A stretch of DNA of 40,165 nucleotides from NCBI GenBank assembly GCA_034431435.1, contig DAOUDG010000087.1, forward strand, positions 1-40,165. The letters are read 5' to 3'. Below are positions 1-8,553 of this stretch, one piece after another. The DNA is from JAHCIE01 sp034431435. GTDB lineage: Bacteria; Chloroflexota; Anaerolineae; Epilineales; JAHCIE01. The notes below the pieces were generated by a model. It searched no databases, was not told the origin of the DNA, and saw only the letters and a program-made list of their open reading frames with translations. The first letter of the stretch is position 1. Every line of letters starts with the position of its first letter. The translations under genes were made by a program, and so were the position numbers.

Positions 1-186
1 CTGTGGCGCAGCTACGAGGGGCGCGAACTGCCGCCGTGGATGCTACAGCAGGCTCTCGGCGGCCAGGTGCGCTACGACGGCAAGCTGGCGCGGGTCCACC
101 AGGGCATGCTCGTGCCCCAGCCAACTGCGCCGCCTGCGACGCTCGACGGCGTATTCGACCGGCTCGACCGTCTGCTGGGTGGCTGA
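1..186 (+). CDS. C-terminal fragment of an unidentified protein (cut by window edge)
   Basis: The first 61 codons form an open frame from base 1 to a TGA at 184-186, and nearly every third position is G or C, as in the confident genes here. An overlapping frame starting at base 3 lacks this pattern and is a shadow. The peptide ends in ...FDRLDRLLGG and contains a Pro/Thr-rich stretch. I recognise no family from this tail and assign no function. It converges on lon, whose stop is about 110 bases away. Confidence 0.6.
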   Translation: MWRSYEGRELPPWMLQQALGGQVRYDGKLARVHQGMLVPQPTAPPATLDGVFDRLDRLLGG

Positions 187-294
187 CGGACGGCCACGGA
201 ATGACCTCAAGGCTCCTGGGGAGACAGTCTCATTATAGCATGGACCGACTGACAGAACGTGGAGAGTTGTTCACCTGAGGAAACTGGCCCGGTG
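187..294. other. short convergent intergenic region
   Basis: This gap separates the plus-strand fragment from the minus-strand lon stop. It holds a small GAGAC-A-GTCTC palindrome near 221-231 and a lone TATAAT on the minus strand at 232-237 without a convincing -35. No clear terminator or gene is visible. Confidence 0.3.
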
Positions 295-2736
295 TCAGGC
301 TGAGGGGGGCTTGCCTTTGCGGCGCGGGTGGCCGTTGCCCGCCGTGACTGCCGCGACCGTGCCACGGCTGAGCGCCACGGGTAGTACCTCGTCCATCTTC
401 GTCACGAAGACGACGTTCATCTCACGGCGGACGCGGGCGGGCAAATCACCCATGTCCTTCTGATTCTTCGATGGCGCAAGGACCGTCTTCAGCCCGGCCC
501 GATGGGCGGCGATAACCTTCTCCTTGAAGCCGCCGATGGGGAGGATGCGGCCGCGCAGCGTGATCTCGCCCGTCATACCCACTTCGCGGTTGACGGGGCG
601 TTGCAGCAGGGCGGAGATGAGCGCGGTGGCGATGGTGATACCGGCCGATGGGCCATCCTTGGGCATCGCGCCCTCGGGCACATGGACGTGGATGTCGACG
701 CGCTCGAATACCTGCGGGTCGATGCCAAGCTGACGGGCGTGGGCGCGGGCGTAACTCAGCGCGGCGTGGGCTGACTCCTGCATCACCTCGCCCAGGCTGC
801 CGGTCAGGGTCAGGTTGCCCTTGCCCTCCATCAGGTTGACCTCGATGGTGAGCACGTCGCCGCCCGCCTCGGTGACGGCGATGCCAGTGGCGATGCCGAT
901 CTCGTCCTCGTCCTGGGCCAGGCCGTGGCTGAAGGCGGGCGGCCCCAGGAACTTGTGGATTTGCCCTACGCCGATGGTACGCGGTGTGGGGTTGCCCTCG
1001 GCGACGAGGCGCGCAATCTTGCGGCAGACGTTGGCGATCTCCCGATCCAGGTTACGTACGCCCGCCTCGTAGGTGTACTCGCGGATGATATGGCGCAGCG
1101 CCTCATCGGAGAAGCGCAGTGGCGTCGCGCTCAGCCCATGCTCCTCGCGCTGCCGCGTGACCAGGAACTGCTTGGCAATGGAGAGTTTCTCCTCCTCGAT
1201 ATAGCCGGGGAAGCGAATGACCTCCATGCGGTCACGCAGGGCGGGCGGAATCGTTTCCAGTATGTTGCACGTGGTGATAAACATGACCTTCGATAGGTCG
1301 TAGGGTACGTCGAGATAGTGGTCGGAGAACTCGAAGTTCTGCTCAGGGTCGAGCACTTCCAGCAGGGCGGCGGTAGGGTCGCCCCGGAAATCAAGGCCTA
1401 CCTTGTCGATCTCGTCGAGCATGAACAGGGGGTTGACCGTGCCCGCGCGCCGCATGGTATGGATGATGCGGCCGGGCAGCGCGCCGATGTACGTGCGGCG
1501 ATGGCCGCGAATCTCGGCCTCGTCGCGGATGCCGCCCAGGGATACCCGCACGAACTTGCGGCCCAGCGCCTCGGCGATCGAGCGGCCCAACGACGTCTTG
1601 CCCGTGCCCGGCGGCCCCACGAAGCACAGGATAGGGCTGCGCATCTTGTCGGCGGCCAGCTTGCGCACGGCCATATACTCCAGGATGCGCTCCTTGGCCT
1701 TGGGCAGCCCGTAGTGGTTCGCGTCGAGCACCCGCTCGGCGTTGCGCAGGTCCATGTTGTCGGCGCTCTCGACGTGCCAGGGCAGCGCGATGAGCCAGTC
1801 GAGGTAGGTGCGAACGATAGCCATCTCGGGCGAGGCGGGCGCCATGTCAGCCAGGCGCAACAGTTCTTTGTCGGCCTTCTCGCGCACCTCGGTGGGCATG
1901 CCGGCGGCTTCGATACGCTCGCGTAGCTCGGCCACTTCTCGCGCCGCCGTGTCGCCCTCACCCAGTTCGCTCTGGATGACGCGCATCTGCTCGCGGAGAT
2001 AGTACTCGCGCTGGCTCTTGTCCACTTCCTCCTGAACGGCCGAGTGAATCTTATTCTGGAGCTGCAAGACATCTAGCTCTTGGGCCAGCAGGTGACTCAC
2101 CTTGCGTAGCCGCTCCTGGGGGTTTAGGGTTTCCAGCACCATCTGGCGCTGCTCCACCTCCAGGTTCAGGTGGGAGGCGACCAGGTCCGCCAGCCAGCCT
2201 GGGTCAGTGACGTTGAGGGCGTAGACGTAGGCGTCCTCAGGCAGGCCGGGGCTGAGCTCGACGGCCTGCTCGAACATGCTCAGCACCGCGCGGCGTAGCG
2301 CCTCGACCTCGGTATTCTCGTCCTGTACCTCAAACAACGGCATGATGCGGGCGCGCAGGTAGGGTTCGACCTGGCTGTAGCCGAGAACCTTCACCCGCCC
2401 ACGTCCCTGCGCCAGGATGCTGGTCGTCCCATCGGGCATGCGCAGCACGCGGCTGACTGTCACTTCGGTCCCTATGTCGTATAGGTCGTCGGGTCCTGGC
2501 TCCTGGATGTCGCGATCGCGCTGCGCCATGACCACCAGCGCCCCGTCCTCCGCCAACGCCGCCTCTACCGCGCGGACAGACCGCTCGCGACCGACGAAGA
2601 GTGGCGTGCCCATGTGCGGAAAGAGGACCGTATCGCGCACCGGCAGCACCGGCAGATCGGGCAGCCCGACTGCCTTGCGGCGGCGTGTGCGCCGAGGGCG
2701 CTCGATCTTGTCGTCAACTACATTGGTCACGGTCAT
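295..2736 (-). CDS. lon: ATP-dependent Lon protease
   Basis: Lon is a cytosolic AAA+ serine protease that degrades damaged and regulatory proteins. The 813-aa product has the full bacterial LonA layout: N-terminal substrate domain (about 25-225), a helical linker, the AAA+ module with Walker A GPPGTGKT at about 374-381 and Walker B FMLDEID, then the protease domain with Ser in GPSAG (about 697) and the catalytic Lys in GGFKEK (about 740). An upstream GTG at 2802 would add 22 residues, but ATG 2736 is preferred: GGAG lies about 9 nt before it, a promoter-like -10 falls inside the longer version, and homologues begin near this point. The last 30 residues are a basic, low-complexity tail. folC ends 72 nt upstream on the same strand, so lon may also be read through from folC. 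Confidence 0.96.
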   Translation of the reverse strand: MTVTNVVDDKIERPRRTRRRKAVGLPDLPVLPVRDTVLFPHMGTPLFVGRERSVRAVEAALAEDGALVVMAQRDRDIQEPGPDDLYDIGTEVTVSRVLRMPDGTTSILAQGRGRVKVLGYSQVEPYLRARIMPLFEVQDENTEVEALRRAVLSMFEQAVELSPGLPEDAYVYALNVTDPGWLADLVASHLNLEVEQRQMVLETLNPQERLRKVSHLLAQELDVLQLQNKIHSAVQEEVDKSQREYYLREQMRVIQSELGEGDTAAREVAELRERIEAAGMPTEVREKADKELLRLADMAPASPEMAIVRTYLDWLIALPWHVESADNMDLRNAERVLDANHYGLPKAKERILEYMAVRKLAADKMRSPILCFVGPPGTGKTSLGRSIAEALGRKFVRVSLGGIRDEAEIRGHRRTYIGALPGRIIHTMRRAGTVNPLFMLDEIDKVGLDFRGDPTAALLEVLDPEQNFEFSDHYLDVPYDLSKVMFITTCNILETIPPALRDRMEVIRFPGYIEEEKLSIAKQFLVTRQREEHGLSATPLRFSDEALRHIIREYTYEAGVRNLDREIANVCRKIARLVAEGNPTPRTIGVGQIHKFLGPPAFSHGLAQDEDEIGIATGIAVTEAGGDVLTIEVNLMEGKGNLTLTGSLGEVMQESAHAALSYARAHARQLGIDPQVFERVDIHVHVPEGAMPKDGPSAGITIATALISALLQRPVNREVGMTGEITLRGRILPIGGFKEKVIAAHRAGLKTVLAPSKNQKDMGDLPARVRREMNVVFVTKMDEVLPVALSRGTVAAVTAGNGHPRRKGKPPSA

Positions 2737-2772
2737 GGCGGGCGTCTCCGTGGTGACAAAACGGTCGCCGCA

Positions 2773-2802
2773 ACTATACCATACTTTCACACGAACGACC
2801 AA
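2773..2802 (-). promoter_or_regulatory. candidate promoter of lon
   Basis: On the minus strand TTGGTC (2797-2802) and TATAGT (2773-2778) are separated by 18 nt. The predicted start lies about 30 nt before ATG 2736. No CIRCE-type heat-shock element was seen. Confidence 0.5.
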
Positions 2803-2808
2803 AGCCTG

Positions 2809-4197
2809 TCAGTGCAGCGGTGGGTCGCCAGGGGGCGGCGATAGTCCCTGGAGCCGCGCCCAGCCCTCGCGGGCGCCAGCGGCCACGAACAGGGACCCTA
2901 TCGCCAGAATCGCATCGCCGGGCGCTGCCCGCGCCAGCGCAACCGCCAGCGCGTCGGGAACATCATCGAGCGCGGCCGTCGGCTCGCGCCCCTGCGCCCG
3001 CACCGCTGCGACCAGCTCGGCCGCGCTCAGCGAGCGGGGATACCTGGTGCGGGCGACGATCATCTCGTCCGTGGCGGGTAGCAGGCTGCGCAGCATGCCC
3101 GCCACGTCCTTATCCTGTAGCGCACCGAATACGAGGATGAGTCGCTCGAAGCGGAAGTGCTGCCGCATGGCCGCCACGACCAGCGCCGCTGATTCTGGCG
3201 TATGCGCCCCATCCGCCACGACCAGCGGCTGCCGCCCCAAGACCTCGAGGCGCGCCGGCCAGCGTACCTGGCGCAGCCCTGCATCGATCGCCGCATTGGG
3301 GACGGGGATACCCCGCCCTCGCACGACGTCGATCGCGCTGAGCGCCGAGGTAGCATTGGCGGCCTGGTACGCGCCGAGGAGGGGGAGGCGGTAGGCCCGC
3401 CAGGGTTCGGGGGGGCCGCTGTGACGGCGACTGCCCCAGGCTGCGTGGTTGGGGTTGACGACCCGCGCCTCGAAATCAAGCCCGTTGGCGTGTAACTTGC
3501 ACACGCGATAGACCACATCCTCGCCGACCTGGGCCAACGGCGCGCCTCGCTCCCGCGCTACCTCGCGCACGACGGCCAGCGCCGACGTTGGGTTGGGCGC
3601 GACCACAACCGGGATGCCGGGCTTGATGATGCCGGCCTTCTCAAACGCGATTTGCGGGATGGTATCGCCCAGAATCGCCGTGTGCTCCAGGCTCAACGCG
3701 GTGATAACCGACACCTCCGGCGTGATGACGTTGGTCGAGTCCAGGCGTCCGCCCAGGCCAACCTCGATCACTGCCAGGTCCACCGCCTGCTCGGCGAAGT
3801 AGGTGAAGGCCATGGTTGTCGACAGCTCGAAGGTGATAAGCTCGGGCATGGCGTCGAAGGTGGGCTTCAGCCGCGTCAGCAGGTCTACGATCTGGTCTTC
3901 GCCTGGCAACTCGCCATTGATCTGCATCCGCTCGCGGTAGGTGTGCAGGTGGGGTGAGCTGAACAGCCCGACCCGGTAGCCGGCCGCACGCAGGATGCTC
4001 GCCAGCATCGCTGACGTCGAACCTTTGCCCTTACTGCCCGCCACGTGGAGAGCCTTGAAGCGGGTCTGCGGGCTGCCGACATCGGCCAGCACGCGCGCCA
4101 TCGGCTCGAGGCTGCGGCCCCGACCGACCTTGATGCTACGCTCGCCCTTCACGCGGTCGGGGTCGTACAGATAGTTGAGGGCATCCTGGTAATTCAT
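2809..4197 (-). CDS. folC: bifunctional folylpolyglutamate synthase / dihydrofolate synthase
   Basis: FolC adds L-glutamate to dihydropteroate and to folates, an ATP-dependent Mur-ligase-type reaction in the cytosol. The 462-aa product begins MNYQDALNYLYDP, a typical FolC opening. It has the P-loop AGSKGKGSTSAML near residue 55-67, the SSPHLHTYRERMQING segment that follows it in the family, and the central LGGRLDSTN motif; the C-terminal ligase domain contains VADGAHTPES. A GTG at 4242 would add 15 residues, but the family start is ATG 4197. No Shine-Dalgarno precedes this ATG and a -10-like box ends 7 nt upstream, so the message may be leaderless. mscS is transcribed divergently from about 30 nt further upstream. 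Confidence 0.94.
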   Translation of the reverse strand: MNYQDALNYLYDPDRVKGERSIKVGRGRSLEPMARVLADVGSPQTRFKALHVAGSKGKGSTSAMLASILRAAGYRVGLFSSPHLHTYRERMQINGELPGEDQIVDLLTRLKPTFDAMPELITFELSTTMAFTYFAEQAVDLAVIEVGLGGRLDSTNVITPEVSVITALSLEHTAILGDTIPQIAFEKAGIIKPGIPVVVAPNPTSALAVVREVARERGAPLAQVGEDVVYRVCKLHANGLDFEARVVNPNHAAWGSRRHSGPPEPWRAYRLPLLGAYQAANATSALSAIDVVRGRGIPVPNAAIDAGLRQVRWPARLEVLGRQPLVVADGAHTPESAALVVAAMRQHFRFERLILVFGALQDKDVAGMLRSLLPATDEMIVARTRYPRSLSAAELVAAVRAQGREPTAALDDVPDALAVALARAAPGDAILAIGSLFVAAGAREGWARLQGLSPPPGDPPLH

Positions 4198-4204
4198 ATG
4201 CCGA

Positions 4205-4232
4205 ATGGTATGAGGACGGCCCGAAAAGGCAA
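4205..4232 (-). promoter_or_regulatory. candidate leaderless promoter of folC
   Basis: Minus-strand TTGCCT (4227-4232), a 16-nt spacer and TACCAT (4205-4210). Only 7 nt separate the -10 from ATG 4197, and there is no Shine-Dalgarno. It is weaker than the other promoters here because the spacer is 16 nt. Confidence 0.4.
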
Positions 4233-4260
4233 GACGGCACACAGGGGGTGAATTGCCTGT

Positions 4261-4289
4261 TTGACGCGCGGGGTGGGACAGGCTAGACT
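4261..4289 (+). promoter_or_regulatory. promoter of the mscS-type gene
   Basis: TTGACG (4261-4266), a 17-nt spacer and TAGACT (4284-4289). The predicted transcript starts near 4296, leaving a leader of about 50 nt that contains the GGAG ribosome-binding site. This also rules out the upstream TTG at 4261 as a start codon. Confidence 0.7.
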
Positions 4290-4344
4290 TGAGGCGTTCT
4301 GGCCCCTCTGGCCGCCGGGAGTCGGCCAGCCCTGGAGACTCGTA

Positions 4345-5235
4345 ATGACCGATACGACCTTCATCACCGAGTGGACGGTCGCCCTCCTCCGCTTCCTGTT
4401 GTTCCTGCCCCTTGGCCTCATCGTTCTCTTGGTCTTCACCCTGTTGGGCCGCCTGGTTTCGGCCCTGACCTGGCGTTTCCTGGACTGGCGAGCGCGGCGG
4501 CGCGGTGATACCTATCGCCGCGAGCGAACTCGGACGCTTCGCAGTCTCATCCGCTCCCTCGGCGATGCCCTGGCCGTGATCGCAACCGTCATCTTCATGC
4601 TGGCGCAGGTGATGCCCGCCACGGCCATCGCCACGACCATTGGCCTGTTCAGTGCGGGCCTGGGCCTGGCGGCGCGCCCCTTCATCAGCGACGTGATGAG
4701 CGGGCTGCTATTCCTCATGCGTGACCAGTTTGCGATTGGGGACAAGGTCGAGATGGGCGACAGGAGCGTTGTCGGCTACGTCCAGAGTGTAGATCTGACC
4801 TCCACTCGCCTGCGGGGCGAGGCGGGGGAACTCTACATCCTGCCCAACGGTGATATTCGTACCATCCGCAACTTCTCGCGCTCCGAGTTCTCCCTGGCCA
4901 ACATCAAGCTCACCGTGCCTACCGAGCAACTGGCCGCTGCGCTGGATGCCCTGGGCGACGTGGTCCAGACACCCGACCCGGATATTATCGAGGAGCCGCA
5001 GATTATCAGCGAGGGGCAGATTGGCTCGACGACCGAACTGATTCTCAAGGTCAAGGCGGCCTACGGCACGGCCCCTGGGGTTCGCCAGCGACTGATTACC
5101 CACCTGGTGGAGGCGCTGGCGCGGCGCGGTGTGATGGGGAGCGCGGAGGCCGCCGAGGAGCGGCCAGCGGAGGCTGGTCCCCCGCCGCCGGCGAGTGGGT
5201 CGCCCGCGACCCGCCCGATTGAGAAGGAACTGTAA
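4345..5235 (+). CDS. small-conductance mechanosensitive channel, MscS family
   Basis: Predicted inner-membrane channel that opens under membrane tension to release solutes during osmotic downshock. The 296-aa product has an N-terminal hydrophobic segment (about 11-36), a basic loop, a second membrane helix (about 72-90) and the pore-lining Gly/Ala-rich helix ATTIGLFSAGLGLAARPFISD (about 93-113). The beta domain signature DQFAIGDKVEMGD follows, with VQSVDLTSTRLR and YILPNGDI after it. ATG 4345 has GGAG 8 nt upstream. The last 35 residues are Ala/Pro/Glu-rich and probably disordered. It is transcribed alone: a small hairpin follows and the next gene has its own promoter. Family assignment is firm; the subfamily is not. 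Confidence 0.93.
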   Translation: MTDTTFITEWTVALLRFLLFLPLGLIVLLVFTLLGRLVSALTWRFLDWRARRRGDTYRRERTRTLRSLIRSLGDALAVIATVIFMLAQVMPATAIATTIGLFSAGLGLAARPFISDVMSGLLFLMRDQFAIGDKVEMGDRSVVGYVQSVDLTSTRLRGEAGELYILPNGDIRTIRNFSRSEFSLANIKLTVPTEQLAAALDALGDVVQTPDPDIIEEPQIISEGQIGSTTELILKVKAAYGTAPGVRQRLITHLVEALARRGVMGSAEAAEERPAEAGPPPPASGSPATRPIEKEL

Positions 5236-5244
5236 CTGCGGGGA

Positions 5245-5265
5245 GGCAGGTTTCTTGCACCTGCC
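5245..5265 (+). terminator. hairpin after the mscS gene
   Basis: GGCAGGT (5245-5251) pairs with ACCTGCC (5259-5265) around a 7-nt loop. There is no U-tract, and the -35 of the next promoter (TTGCAC, 5255-5260) overlaps the loop and right arm, so termination and initiation signals are interleaved. Confidence 0.35.
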
Positions 5266-5283
5266 CTCTCCTCGGTGTACACT
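5255..5283 (+). promoter_or_regulatory. candidate leaderless promoter of the Ig-like lipoprotein cluster
   Basis: TTGCAC (5255-5260), a 17-nt spacer and TACACT (5278-5283). ATG 5292 follows after only 8 nt and has no Shine-Dalgarno, so the transcript should begin at or beside the start codon. Confidence 0.55.
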
Positions 5284-5291
5284 TGCGCGTC

Positions 5292-6590
5292 ATGTTTCAG
5301 ACTAGCTTGCTTCGCCCCATCTCTCGCAGCGCCTTTCTTGTGGCCGCGCTATTCCTGGCGCTGTTGGTGGTCGGCTGCCGCGCAGCCCCCGTGCTCGATG
5401 GTGTCGCCGTCGAGCCAGTGACGATTTCCCCCAACGCTGACGGCCGCGACGACCTGGCCCGCATCCAGTATCGCATCGGCCAGACCGCTCTGGTGACCAC
5501 CAGCTTCATCGATGCCGCGGGGCAAGAGCATGTGTGGCGGGCCGACGAGCGGCGCTCCCCCAATACCTACAACGGCCTCTTCAACGGCATCATCGACGGG
5601 CGGATGCTGCCCGACGGGCCGTACGCCTGGCGCATCATCGCCCGCCCCCTCGATGGCGGCGTACCCGCGCAGGCCGAGGGCCACCTCACCATCCAGGGTG
5701 GCGATGCCACCCGGCCCGATATCACGGAATTCACCGTTGTTCCCGAAATCTTCACTCCCAACCAGGATGGCATCAACGACCGAGTGACCGTGAGCTACGT
5801 TCTCGCCAAAGCGGCCACGGTGCGCGTGTTCCTGGAAGATGCCAAGGGGCGCTTCGTGGTATCATTGCTGGAGAAGAAGAATGGGCCGGTCGAGCCGGGC
5901 CGCCCCGGTCGCCATCAGTACGACTACGACGCGGGCGTCGATGCCGACGCTCCACCGCCGCCCGATGGTGAGTACAACGTTGTGGTCGAGGCGCGCGACA
6001 CCCTGGGCAACCTCGTCGTGGAGAAACGTCCCCTCACCATTCGCGAAGGCGGTGTGCCGCGCGCTACTATCCTCGATAGCCAGATCACACCCAGCGTTGT
6101 CTCCCTGGGCGAGAGCGTGTTCATCACGGCCACCGTCAAGAACGTCGGCACGACGCCTATCCGTACCCAGGGGCCGTCTTCAGGAACAGCCTACGATAGC
6201 TCCCAGTCGTACAACACCTTGCGCTTACCCCAGTCGCCGGGCGCGTTTCGCCTCGGCGCGACGTTCAACGAGGCCCCCAGCGACCTGGACTATCCCTATC
6301 GGTGGGAGTTGGGTGACCCATCGAAGCTCGAACGGCGCGCCGTGGACGGTCGTACCCTGCTCTGCCCGCCCCGCGCCCCCGTCGACCAGTGCGCGCTGGA
6401 GGAGCGGCAGGTTGGCGACAAGACGTATGTGTATCTGCTGCCGGGGCAATCGGTCGATGTTACAGGCCGTATCCGCATCACCGAGAAGCCGCTGCGTCGC
6501 CAGCCGCTCTTCTACCTGGCCCTCATTCAGGAAGACGTGCGCAAGCATGAAGAGTCGGTGAACCCAACCAGCGTCACCATCGAGTACTAG
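5292..6590 (+). CDS. lipoprotein with FlgD-like Ig repeats
   Basis: The 432-aa product opens with a signal peptide and a lipobox (LLVVGC), so it is probably lipid-anchored outside the membrane. Two similar beta domains follow, each opening with a calcium-loop-like motif, ISPNADGRDD (about residue 45) and FTPNQDGINDR (about 155), as in FlgD-type Ig folds. A third domain (about 265-435) starts SVVSLGESVFITATVKNVG and resembles CARDB-type extracellular modules. ATG 5292 is chosen over TTG 5283. The gene heads a plus-strand cluster; the glycosyltransferase follows after 11 nt. I infer a structural or adhesive envelope role, with no specific ligand visible. Confidence 0.8.
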   Translation: MFQTSLLRPISRSAFLVAALFLALLVVGCRAAPVLDGVAVEPVTISPNADGRDDLARIQYRIGQTALVTTSFIDAAGQEHVWRADERRSPNTYNGLFNGIIDGRMLPDGPYAWRIIARPLDGGVPAQAEGHLTIQGGDATRPDITEFTVVPEIFTPNQDGINDRVTVSYVLAKAATVRVFLEDAKGRFVVSLLEKKNGPVEPGRPGRHQYDYDAGVDADAPPPPDGEYNVVVEARDTLGNLVVEKRPLTIREGGVPRATILDSQITPSVVSLGESVFITATVKNVGTTPIRTQGPSSGTAYDSSQSYNTLRLPQSPGAFRLGATFNEAPSDLDYPYRWELGDPSKLERRAVDGRTLLCPPRAPVDQCALEERQVGDKTYVYLLPGQSVDVTGRIRITEKPLRRQPLFYLALIQEDVRKHEESVNPTSVTIEY

Positions 6591-6601
6591 CGAGGCTCGC
6601 C

Positions 6602-8401
6602 GTGACCGCGCTGGCCGTCGTCATCGTCAGCTACAACACCCGCGACCTGCTCGCCGCGTGCCTCGACTCCCTCGCGCCCGAACTAGGCCCTGACGACGGG
6701 GTGGTCGTGGTCGACAATGGCTCGACGGACGGCAGCCCGGCTATGGTGCGACAGCAATACCCGTGGGTCCATCTACTCGATAGCGGTATCAATCTCGGCT
6801 TCGCCGGTGGCAATAACCTGGCCTTGCAGGCGCTGGGCTTCCACCCGCGCGGCGACGAGGCGGTGCGGTCGGCCCCGCTATGGGCCGACGGGCGGATGGC
6901 GGGCGCAGCAGCCTTGCCTGCGCCCGCCTACGTATTGCTGCTCAACCCCGATACCCGTGTGACGCCCGGCGCCCTCGGCCTCATGCGCCAGTTCCTGGCC
7001 GCCCATCCCCGCGTGGGAGCGGTCGGGCCGCGCCTGGCGTATCCTGACGGGCGCTTGCAGCACAGCGCCTTCGCCTTCCCCGGTCTCAGCCAGACGGCGC
7101 TGGACCTGTTTCCCCCGACGGGTCGCCTGGCGCGGCTGACCGCCACCCGCCTCAACGGCCGCTACCCGGCGGCGTGGTACGAGATGGGGCGGCCCTTCCC
7201 TGTCGCGACGCTGCTGGGCGCGTGCCTCCTGCTGCGCCGCGCGGCCATCGAGGCGGTGGGCTTGCTGGACGAGGGGTTCTTCATGTACGCGGAAGAACTG
7301 GACTGGTGCCGCCGCCTGACCGAGGCTCATTGGGGGCTGTACGTCGTACCGGCGGCCCGCGTCGTCCACTATGAGGGGCAGAGTACCCGCCAGTTCCGCG
7401 AGGCAATGTTCATACAGCTTTGGCGCAGCCGCCTGCGCCTCTTCGACAAGCATTACGGCGCGCTCCACGCCGCCGCGTTGCGCCGCCTGGTGGCCGTGGG
7501 GGCAGGGGTCCAGAAGCGTTGGGGGCCAGCCGACCGGCGCGAGGCCTATCGCCGCGTCGCCGCCGAGGCAGGCCGGTCCGGCTCAGACGCCCTGGCCTCG
7601 CCGGCCCTGACACTGCCGCCCATCCCAACTGTGACGGCCGTCGTCCTGACTCGCAACGAAGCCGCCCACATCCAGGCCTGCCTGGCAAGTGTGGCGTGGG
7701 CCGGTGAGCGGCTGGTAGTCGATACGGATAGCGAAGACGGCACACCTGCACTGGCGACTGCGGCGGGCGCGCGCGTGGTCAATCGGCCCTTTGTCAATTA
7801 CGCCGACCAGCGCAATGTTGCCCTCTCCCTCGTTACCACGCCGTGGACCCTGTTTGTCGACGCCGATGAACGCATTCCTCCCGCCCTGGCCGAGGAGATT
7901 CGCGGCGCGGTGACCCGCGACGACCCCGCCGCGGCGGTGGGCTACTGGATTCCTCGCCACAACTACATCTTCGGATGTCTGACGCGCGGCGGGGGATGGT
8001 GGCCGGACTATCAACTGCGCCTCATGCGCACCGACTGCGCCCGCTACGACCCACAGCGCGCCGTCCACGAGCTGGTGATGCTCGATGGGCCGGAGGGGTA
8101 TCTTCGGCAGCCCCTCGTCCACTACAACTACATCGATCTCGCCCAGTTTCGCCGCAAGCAGGCGGTGTACACGTCGTATGACGCGGGCATCCTCTACGCG
8201 CAAGGACTGCGCGCACGGCCCCACAACTTCATCCTGCAGCCCCTGCGCGAGTTCCGTCGCCGCTTCCTGAGCCTGGGCGGCTACCGCGATGGCCTGCACG
8301 GGCTGCGCATGGCGTCGCTGATGGCCTACTATGAGTGGGTCAAGTATCGCAAACTGCGCGCCCTCGCCCAACGTAACGCCACGCCGCCCTCGACGTCGTA
8401 A
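6602..8401 (+). CDS. fused double GT2-family glycosyltransferase
   Basis: A 599-aa protein with two glycosyltransferase family 2 domains in one chain. Residues 4 to about 290 resemble rhamnosyltransferase-type enzymes: VVIVSYNTRDLL, VVDNGSTDGS, LLLNPDTRV as the metal-binding region, and the EELDWCRRL segment. Residues about 343-590 resemble WaaE/KdtX-like transferases: VTAVVLTRNEAAHI, DTDSEDGT, and FVDADERI around residue 418. No membrane segments are evident, so it should act on the cytoplasmic side on a nucleotide-sugar donor. The first domain carries an insertion (about 80-110) between the fold's early strands. Start is GTG 6602, 11 nt after the lipoprotein stop. Both domains look intact; acceptor and sugar cannot be told. 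Confidence 0.88.
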   Translation: MTALAVVIVSYNTRDLLAACLDSLAPELGPDDGVVVVDNGSTDGSPAMVRQQYPWVHLLDSGINLGFAGGNNLALQALGFHPRGDEAVRSAPLWADGRMAGAAALPAPAYVLLLNPDTRVTPGALGLMRQFLAAHPRVGAVGPRLAYPDGRLQHSAFAFPGLSQTALDLFPPTGRLARLTATRLNGRYPAAWYEMGRPFPVATLLGACLLLRRAAIEAVGLLDEGFFMYAEELDWCRRLTEAHWGLYVVPAARVVHYEGQSTRQFREAMFIQLWRSRLRLFDKHYGALHAAALRRLVAVGAGVQKRWGPADRREAYRRVAAEAGRSGSDALASPALTLPPIPTVTAVVLTRNEAAHIQACLASVAWAGERLVVDTDSEDGTPALATAAGARVVNRPFVNYADQRNVALSLVTTPWTLFVDADERIPPALAEEIRGAVTRDDPAAAVGYWIPRHNYIFGCLTRGGGWWPDYQLRLMRTDCARYDPQRAVHELVMLDGPEGYLRQPLVHYNYIDLAQFRRKQAVYTSYDAGILYAQGLRARPHNFILQPLREFRRRFLSLGGYRDGLHGLRMASLMAYYEWVKYRKLRALAQRNATPPSTS

Positions 8402-8451
8402 TATGAGAGGTTAGTGAGACATGGGTGAGCGGGCGGCGATGGCTGTAAGAC

Positions 8452-8502
8452 CCTGCCGGTCGTGCGCTTCTCATTCGCGGTGGGCGCGCTGTGCCGGGCA
8501 GG
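8452..8502 (+). terminator. imperfect hairpin between the glycosyltransferase and PA14 genes
   Basis: CCTGCCGG near 8452-8459 pairs with CCGGGCAGG near 8494-8502, with further GCGC pairing inside. There is no U-tract. It may be a weak terminator or a processing site in the 152-nt gap; no promoter could be identified in that gap. Confidence 0.3.
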
Positions 8503-8553
8503 CCGCGCGTTAGCCCTGGATGCCCCGTGGCTGCCGTTTGAATGGAGGCTCCT

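Noticed and set aside
232..237. TATAAT on the minus strand between the first fragment and lon
   Set aside because: No acceptable -35 at 16-18 nt, and it would only drive antisense transcription of the fragment.
3..278. Frame starting ATG-like at base 3 with 91 codons
   Set aside because: Overlaps the GC3-rich frame 1-186, has poor codon bias and an Arg/Ala-rich shadow composition.
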